Of a stretch of 64,000 nucleotides of DNA, positions 59,402 through 64,000 are shown piece after piece. The notes beneath the pieces are model-generated. The model saw only the letters and a program-made list of their open reading frames with translations, searched no databases and had not been told where the DNA came from. Source of the stretch: a bacterium HR10 (GTDB taxonomy: Bacteria > Acidobacteriota > Blastocatellia > HR10); contig BEHM01000015.1 of NCBI GenBank assembly GCA_002923315.1, forward strand, positions 1 through 64,000, written 5' to 3'. The position numbers were made by a program, and so were the translations under genes. The first letter of the stretch is position 1; every line of letters starts with the position of its first letter.

Positions 59402-60589
59402 TCATCGGGAAGCCCCCGCGGCCTGAGCCGAAGCCGCGCGCCCGGACTGCCTCACGTTCCGGACGACATCCTCGTAAGCGCGCAACGTCAACTCGGCCGT
59501 GCGCTTCCAAGAGAACTGTTGCGCCCGTCGAAGCCCCCGCTCGGACAATTCGCGCCTCATGGCGTCGTTCCAGATGACTTGCTGAAGAGCCTCTTCGATC
59601 GCCCGCTCATCATAGGGATTCACCAGGAGGGCCGCCTCGCCCACGACCTCAGGGAGCGAAGAGCTATAGCTTGTGATGACCGGAACTCCACAGGCCATCG
59701 CCTCCAGCACGGGGAGACCGAAGCCCTCGAAGATCGAGGGGTAGACGAAGACCGTCGCCCCGCTGTAGAGCGCAGGGAGATCCTCTTCAGGGACATAGCC
59801 CGTGAAGATGATGTCCTCCGCGAAAGGCGCATGCTGCGCCGCGCGGAAGATGTCCTGATACAACCACCCCTTCTTCCCCACGATCACGAGCTGATGATCC
59901 AGCTCATCGTCTCGACGACGCACGTTGACATACGCGCGGATCAACCGGACGAGATTCTTCCGAGGCTGAAGGCTGCCGACACTCAAGATGTACGCGCGCG
60001 CGATGCCATAGCGTCGGCGCACGGCGTGAATCCGCTCCTGATCTCGAACCGGCACAAAGAGCGCGCTCACCCCCTCGGGCGTCACCACGATCCGCTCCGG
60101 CGGAACGCGATACGTCGCCCGAATATCCCGGGCCGAATATTCCGAGACCGTGAGGATGCGCGCCGCCCGGCGCGCCGTATAGCCGACGGCGAGCTTGAGG
60201 AGCCATCGCTCGCGCGGCGTATAAAACTGCGGGAGATGTTCGAACGAGAGGTCGTGAATCGTCGTGACGATCGGCCGCGGACAGATGGGGGGAGCCGCAT
60301 ATTGCACGTGCAACAGGTCCACTTGCGCTCGCCAGACGGCCCACGGCAAGCTGAACGGGATGCGCAGATACCGCGTGTGCGGGCGCACCACCCAAACTCG
60401 GAAATTCCGGAATCGGTCGCGCCACTGCTCGGCGACCTCAGGACGGGTGAAGAACAGGACGTACTCGTTCTCCTCATCAATGGCGGCGAGCGCCTCGATG
60501 AGGTTCTTGATGTACGTCTCGTTCCCCGCCGTCTGACTGCCAATGGCATGCGCATCAATGCCGATGCGCATCCGCCCCCGCGGTCTCAT
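59402..60589 (-). CDS. Family 4 glycosyltransferase
   Basis: A 395-residue GT-B enzyme: RIGIDAHAIGSQTAGNETYIKNLIEAL, VTTIHDLSFEHLPQFYTPRER, ILTVSEYSARDI, YILSVGSLQPRKNLVRLIRAY, TGYVPEEDLPALYSGATVFVYPSIFEGFGLPVLEAMACGVPVI (E-x7-E). The pattern is that of mannosyl- or glucosyltransferases of O-antigen or capsule pathways; donor and acceptor cannot be told. GGGAGG precedes ATG 60589. It lies between coaE and the second glycosyltransferase in the bamA unit. Confidence 0.9.
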   Translation of the reverse strand: MRPRGRMRIGIDAHAIGSQTAGNETYIKNLIEALAAIDEENEYVLFFTRPEVAEQWRDRFRNFRVWVVRPHTRYLRIPFSLPWAVWRAQVDLLHVQYAAPPICPRPIVTTIHDLSFEHLPQFYTPRERWLLKLAVGYTARRAARILTVSEYSARDIRATYRVPPERIVVTPEGVSALFVPVRDQERIHAVRRRYGIARAYILSVGSLQPRKNLVRLIRAYVNVRRRDDELDHQLVIVGKKGWLYQDIFRAAQHAPFAEDIIFTGYVPEEDLPALYSGATVFVYPSIFEGFGLPVLEAMACGVPVITSYSSSLPEVVGEAALLVNPYDERAIEEALQQVIWNDAMRRELSERGLRRAQQFSWKRTAELTLRAYEDVVRNVRQSGRAASAQAAGASR

Positions 60590-60605
60590 GGGTCAGACCT
60601 CCCGG

Positions 60606-61220
60606 TCAGGAGGACGCCGACGCCTCCGCGCGCAAGCGCCGATAGATGGCCTCCACCTGCGCGCGCGTCTGCTCGAACGGCCCCGACGTGTCGATCTCGA
60701 AATCGGCATATCGCCGCTTCTCGCTCGAGGGGAGCTGCGCGCGGATGCGCTGGAGCGCGTCCTCGCGCGTCAGCCCATCGCGTCGCATCAGGCGCGCGAT
60801 CTGCTCCTCCTCATCGCAATAGACGACGATGATCCGATCGAACCGCGGCTGCGCCCCCGCCTCGATGACGAGCGCCGCCGCCACCAGGAGAATCCCCTCC
60901 GGGTCCTGATGCGCCAACTCCGCACTCCGCCGCTCGATCTCCTCGAGCACGCGCGGGTGCACCAGACGATTCAACAGCTCCCGCCGCGCCGCATCTCGAA
61001 AGACGATCGCCCCCAATCGGCCCCGATGAATCGTCCCGTCCTCGGCGAGGATCTCCGATCCGAAAGCGCGCACGACATCATGATACGCAGGCCGACAGGG
61101 GCGCATCAGCTCATGCGCGATCTCATCCGCCTCCATGGTGTGGCATCCCAGCTCGCGGAACATGCCGAGGACGACGCTCTTGCCGACGGCGATGCTTCCG
61201 GTGAGGGCGACTCTCAACAT
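60606..61220 (-). CDS. coaE: Dephospho-CoA kinase
   Basis: Last step of coenzyme A synthesis: phosphorylates the 3'-OH of dephospho-CoA. The 204-residue protein starts LRVALTGSIAVGKSVVLGMFRELG (P-loop), then EADEIAHELMRP, HPRVLEEI, IEAGAQPRFDRIIVVYCDEEEQIARLMRRDGLTREDALQRI, and QLPSSEKRRYADFEIDTSG, all family segments. ATG 61220 shares one base with the preceding stop (TGATG). Confidence 0.95.
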   Translation of the reverse strand: MLRVALTGSIAVGKSVVLGMFRELGCHTMEADEIAHELMRPCRPAYHDVVRAFGSEILAEDGTIHRGRLGAIVFRDAARRELLNRLVHPRVLEEIERRSAELAHQDPEGILLVAAALVIEAGAQPRFDRIIVVYCDEEEQIARLMRRDGLTREDALQRIRAQLPSSEKRRYADFEIDTSGPFEQTRAQVEAIYRRLRAEASASS

Positions 61221-62923
61221 CACGACTTGATGCGATAGGCGCGCTCCTCGTTGTTGAAGATCCAGCCGACGACCTCGCCGATGTTGATCTTCTCCGACGT
61301 ATAGGAGGCGCGCGTGATGGCCGCCGATCCCTGATCCACCATCGCGCCGATGTTGCGCGCCATCTCGCGAAACCGCCGCTGCCACACGCGCATGTTCTCG
61401 GGCCGCAAATCCACCCAGCCCTTTCGCGCCCACCGATCCACCGCCGCCGGTGTGACCCGCACGCGCGACTCGCCCTTGAGCTCCGGGATGCGAATGAACG
61501 GCCCGCGAAAGAGCCGCCGCCCATCGGGCGCCAGAATCGGCACGCCAATCGAGGTGATCACATCCCGAATCTTGTTGTGGCAGATGAGGCGATACAGGCT
61601 CTCGGCCATCTCCTCCGGATCGGCCTCGATCACCGCCGTGAGCGTCTTGTAGCGCATCTTCAGCAGATGCGCTTCATAGAGGAGCTTCGTCAGCTCCGGC
61701 GGACCCAACTGCCCGATGGCGATGCTGTAAGTCCCCGTCTCCTTCTCCAGTTGCTTCAACCGCTCGATCACCAGACCGCGCAAATACCCGGCGCGATAGC
61801 TGGGCGGCATGACAGCCCCATCAATGGCGGCGATCACATCCACACCCGTATTGCTCCCCTTGATCTCCAACACAGCCGCCTGCGCGATCTCCTCCGGCGT
61901 CACCGCCTCCATCTGATGGAGGCTGGTGATCGTCTCAAATTCCCCGCGCGCGAAGAACCCGTTCTCCCCGGTATCCACGCCCACGACCCGCAATTCCTCC
62001 AGGCGCTCGAACTCCTCCGGCGGGCGGATCGTGTGCAACACGTCCTCCAGCGGCTCCACTCGACTCGCATAGATGTAGACGGGTTCTCCCCCCCGCCGCA
62101 CCGTCTGAAACGCGATGCGCCGATAGCTGACCAAGGCCGCCGGCTTGATCTCCTTGACGATCGGCCCGCCCGCCGTGCGCGCCATCAGGAAGAGCAATCC
62201 CGTGTGCGCGAAGGCGATGGCCGATTTCGAGATGAGGAGCGCGCTCGGACGATCCTCACTGTGCGTGTACGGGATGTTGAGCCCCATCCCCCCTGTTCCC
62301 GTCGTCCCGATCTTCAGATACAACCGCGTCCCCGCCTCCACCATCGCGCGATAGAGCAGGAGCGTGTGCCGCACCAGCTCGGGGATCCCCTGCGAGACGA
62401 TCAAGGCCTCGATCTTCCGCACCGCTTCGTCCTTCAACGCCGCGAGCGTCGCCGCCTCTCGGCGCTCGATCGCCCGCGCGAGCCGAGCCAGGATGTCGCG
62501 CGCTTCGATCGAATTCGCGTAGACGTCCTGATACCCAATGGCCGTGGCCGTATTGATCGAATCCACGATGACCTCGGGCTTGAAGCGGCGAATGATGGCC
62601 ACCAGCCACGACTTTTCATATGCTCGATCGAGATCCCCGAAGAGGTCCTGAAAGAGGGCATCTCGCCGCTCGGGATCCTCGATGAGCTGCTGCCGCGTCC
62701 GCCCGCGATCCTCCGCGCGCAGGAAGATATCCCCCCACACGCCCTCCACTCGCAGCGTCGGGAATTCCTCGCGCAAGGCCGCGCGCGCCTCCTCCACCTC
62801 GCGCTCGAAGAGCCCGCCGATGACCAGAAGCTGCGGCCCGATCTCGCGGGCGACGGCCCGGGCGATCTCAAAGCCGATGAGCCCTGCCCCACCGAGGATG
62901 AGTACGGATCTCGGCCCGCGCAT
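61220..62923 (-). CDS. Conserved-looking Rossmann-fold protein of unknown function
   Basis: A 567-residue protein that I do not recognise. Residues 6-30 form a dinucleotide-binding loop (LILGGAGLIGFEIARAVAREIG, GxxGxxG) as in SDR/epimerase proteins, and DSINTATAIGYQDVYANS resembles the region after strand 4-5. The second half is unlike known dehydrogenases (GTTGTGGMGLNIPYTHSEDRPS, DVIAAIDGAVMPPSYRAGYLRG, GWVDLRPENMRVWQRRFREM). No signal peptide or membrane helix. It sits in front of coaE, the glycosyltransferases and bamA. Its promoter leaves nine bases before the ATG and there is no Shine-Dalgarno, so it may be leaderless. Confidence 0.75.
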   Translation of the reverse strand: MRGPRSVLILGGAGLIGFEIARAVAREIGPQLLVIGGLFEREVEEARAALREEFPTLRVEGVWGDIFLRAEDRGRTRQQLIEDPERRDALFQDLFGDLDRAYEKSWLVAIIRRFKPEVIVDSINTATAIGYQDVYANSIEARDILARLARAIERREAATLAALKDEAVRKIEALIVSQGIPELVRHTLLLYRAMVEAGTRLYLKIGTTGTGGMGLNIPYTHSEDRPSALLISKSAIAFAHTGLLFLMARTAGGPIVKEIKPAALVSYRRIAFQTVRRGGEPVYIYASRVEPLEDVLHTIRPPEEFERLEELRVVGVDTGENGFFARGEFETITSLHQMEAVTPEEIAQAAVLEIKGSNTGVDVIAAIDGAVMPPSYRAGYLRGLVIERLKQLEKETGTYSIAIGQLGPPELTKLLYEAHLLKMRYKTLTAVIEADPEEMAESLYRLICHNKIRDVITSIGVPILAPDGRRLFRGPFIRIPELKGESRVRVTPAAVDRWARKGWVDLRPENMRVWQRRFREMARNIGAMVDQGSAAITRASYTSEKINIGEVVGWIFNNEERAYRIKS

Positions 62924-62932
62924 ACCGAGAAA

Positions 62933-62961
62933 ACCTTAGCACACGCGGGCTCACCGAGCAA
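62933..62961 (-). promoter_or_regulatory. Possible promoter of the Rossmann protein-coaE-bamA unit, apparently leaderless
   Basis: TTGCTC (62956-62961), 17 bases, TAAGGT (62933-62938), nine bases before the ATG at 62923. Both boxes are moderate matches. Confidence 0.42.
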
Positions 62962-62976
62962 CGAGACGCTCCCACC

Positions 62977-63336
62977 TCAAGAAGATTCCCGCGCGCGCCC
63001 CGCCGCCTCCACCTCCTCCAAGCGCTCGAACGCCCGCCGCAGATGCGGGATCGTGATCGAGCCGCCGACGACCAACGCCACATTGAACGCCTCCAGAAAC
63101 TCCTCCCGCGTGACCCCTTCCTCGTGACAGCGCAGCAGGTGATAGGTGACGCAGTCGTCGCAGCGCAAGACGAGCGAGGCGACCAGCCCCAGCAGCTCCT
63201 TCACCTTGGGCGAGAGCGCGCCGGCCGTGTACGCCTGATGATCGAGCGCGAAAAAGCGCTTGATCCCCAAATGGCCGCTCTCCAGGATCTTCTCATTCAT
63301 CCTCCGGCGATACTCTTGCCATTCCTCGAGCGTCAT
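62977..63336 (-). CDS. Carboxymuconolactone decarboxylase / AhpD-like protein
   Basis: A 119-residue all-helical protein with the redox pair CDDC in LRCDDCVTYHLLRCHEEGV and the following His, the AhpD-like active site. ALSPKVKELLGLVASL and EEFLEAFNVALVVGGSITIPHLRRAFERL complete the CMD fold. Members are decarboxylases or alkylhydroperoxidase partners; the CxxC favours a redox role. ATG 63336 is six bases after GGAGGA; ATG 63342 is too close to it. A weak -10 box TATGCT is at 63367-63372. Confidence 0.88.
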   Translation of the reverse strand: MTLEEWQEYRRRMNEKILESGHLGIKRFFALDHQAYTAGALSPKVKELLGLVASLVLRCDDCVTYHLLRCHEEGVTREEFLEAFNVALVVGGSITIPHLRRAFERLEEVEAAGRARESS

Positions 63337-63410
63337 CTTCATCCTCCTCCCGCGAGATCCGACAAGAGCATACCGCTCCCGCGCGCGCCGAGGGAAGAGT
63401 ACGGCCCACA

Positions 63411-63440
63411 TTGACGCGGAGCGCATCGGCCGAGTACCAT
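63411..63440 (+). promoter_or_regulatory. Promoter of the AtuA-family gene
   Basis: TTGACG (63411-63416), 18 bases, TACCAT (63435-63440). The transcript would start near 63447, 28 bases before the ATG. Confidence 0.58.
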
Positions 63441-63474
63441 TGGCCTCTCACTCCACTGGGTGCGATACGGGACG

Positions 63475-64000
63475 ATGAAGACCATTCGCATCGCCAACGG
63501 CCAAGGCTTCTGGGGCGACAGTCTGGACGCCCCCATCGAACAGGCCACCCTCGGCCCGATTGACTACCTCTCGCTCGATTACCTGGCCGAGGTGACTATG
63601 TCCATCCTTCAGAAACAAAAGGCCCGCGATCCGCGCCTCGGCTACGCGCGCGATTTCGTCCCCCTGATGGCACGCCTCCTCCCGATCTGCCTGGAGAAGA
63701 ATATCACGGTGATCGCCAACGCCGGCGGCGTGAATCCTCGCGCGTGCGCCGAAGCCGTCCGAGACGTGGCGCGAGACCTCGGCCTCTCGGGAGTGCGCAT
63801 CGGGATCGTCGCCGGCGATGACATCCTCGATCGGCTCGACGACTTGATGGCCCGAGGCCACGAGCTGCGCAATCTCGATACGGGTCGCCCCTTGAGCGAT
63901 GTCCGCCCCCGCGTCCAAAGCGCGAACGTCTATTTCGGGGCCTTCCCGATCGTCGAAGCGCTTCGGCAAGGAGCTCGGGTCGTCATCACCGGACGCGTGA
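63475..64000 (+). CDS. Acyclic terpene utilization AtuA-family protein (DUF1446), N-terminal part
   Basis: The first 175 codons are present and the frame is open to the window edge. It reads [72 protein letters not shown] and [26 protein letters not shown], the N-terminal pattern of the AtuA/DUF1446 family. Members occur in terpene and branched-acid catabolism, but the biochemical role is not settled. The ATG at 63475 has only a weak GGGA upstream. Opposite-strand open frames here are shadows. Confidence 0.85.
   Translation, partial: MKTIRIANGQGFWGDSLDAPIEQATLGPIDYLSLDYLAEVTMSILQKQKARDPRLGYARDFVPLMARLLPICLEKNITVIANAGGVNPRACAEAVRDVARDLGLSGVRIGIVAGDDILDRLDDLMARGHELRNLDTGRPLSDVRPRVQSANVYFGAFPIVEALRQGARVVITGRV

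Overview
The window is a compact, high-GC stretch of chromosome from a Gram-negative (diderm) bacterium. Outer-membrane biology is extensive: a complete ADP-heptose/LPS inner-core gene set, a BamA/Omp85 barrel protein, TonB, a LolA-like protein and a remnant of a porin-like barrel. I read the organism as most likely an acidobacterium, possibly thermophilic. The reasons are the secreted FG-GAP/beta-helix and IPT-repeat proteins, a zinc-ribbon protein with duplicated TEGTTQLL motifs, and the gene mix. This is inference; there is no rRNA gene to settle it. Genes overlap by ATGA/GTGA, convergent neighbours are almost touching, and many units have recognisable sigma70-type promoters (TTGAC[A/G]-17/18-TAnnnT).

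Layout. 1-10 kb: phospholipid precursor genes (gpsA, plsY), a glycosyltransferase, a selenocysteine-containing SelD read through an in-frame UGA, a divergent phosphoglycerate kinase-universal stress protein fusion, ribosomal protein S20, enolase with an overlapping methyltransferase, a transsulfuration-type PLP enzyme, a stress protein and RNA 3'-phosphate cyclase. 10-14.5 kb: a lower-density accessory region with two decayed genes (a phosphotransacetylase-like remnant and a frameshifted outer-membrane barrel protein), an ABC exporter pair, a LolA-like protein with a 5' mRNA hairpin, and a secreted Cys-rich protein whose promoter spacer is a GACA microsatellite (candidate phase switch). 14.5-24.3 kb: queC, gyrB, recF, a 1337-residue FG-GAP/CSLREA/beta-helix/Ig-like secreted protein and another Cys-rich exported protein. 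24.5-31.8 kb: thiol peroxidase, a SpoIID-like protein, LD-carboxypeptidase, folC and accD, a membrane coiled-coil protein made of nine 14-residue repeats, and a zinc-ribbon membrane protein. 31.9-36.6 kb: one plus-strand operon with the methylmalonyl-CoA mutase chaperone, methylmalonyl-CoA epimerase, a parvulin isomerase, a metallo-hydrolase, MTA phosphorylase and a TPR protein.

36.6-50 kb: a HAD hydrolase and a LOG-like protein, an amphi-Trp protein with a 5' dyad, an inactive-looking M16 peptidase, then a long minus-strand unit. That unit runs dnaJ, a zinc-cluster protein, waaF, gmhB, hldA, hldC, waaC, an isoprenylcysteine-methyltransferase-like protein, a DUF3108 protein, an FHA-membrane-protease fusion and an aminotransferase. 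50-64 kb: an IPT-repeat exported protein with paired dyads around its promoter, an ECF sigma/anti-sigma pair separated by a 16-bp inverted repeat, tonB, a TPR membrane protein, then a minus-strand envelope operon (CMD-family protein, a 567-residue Rossmann protein of unknown function, coaE, two glycosyltransferases, bamA) and the start of an AtuA-family gene.

Most noteworthy: the Sec-SelD with its SECIS-like hairpin, the candidate phase-variable promoter at 14.25 kb, the PGK-USP fusion with altered catalytic residues, the set of candidate leaderless genes, and several dyads placed exactly at promoters or transcript starts. I saw no rRNA, tRNA, CRISPR array, insertion sequence or prophage.
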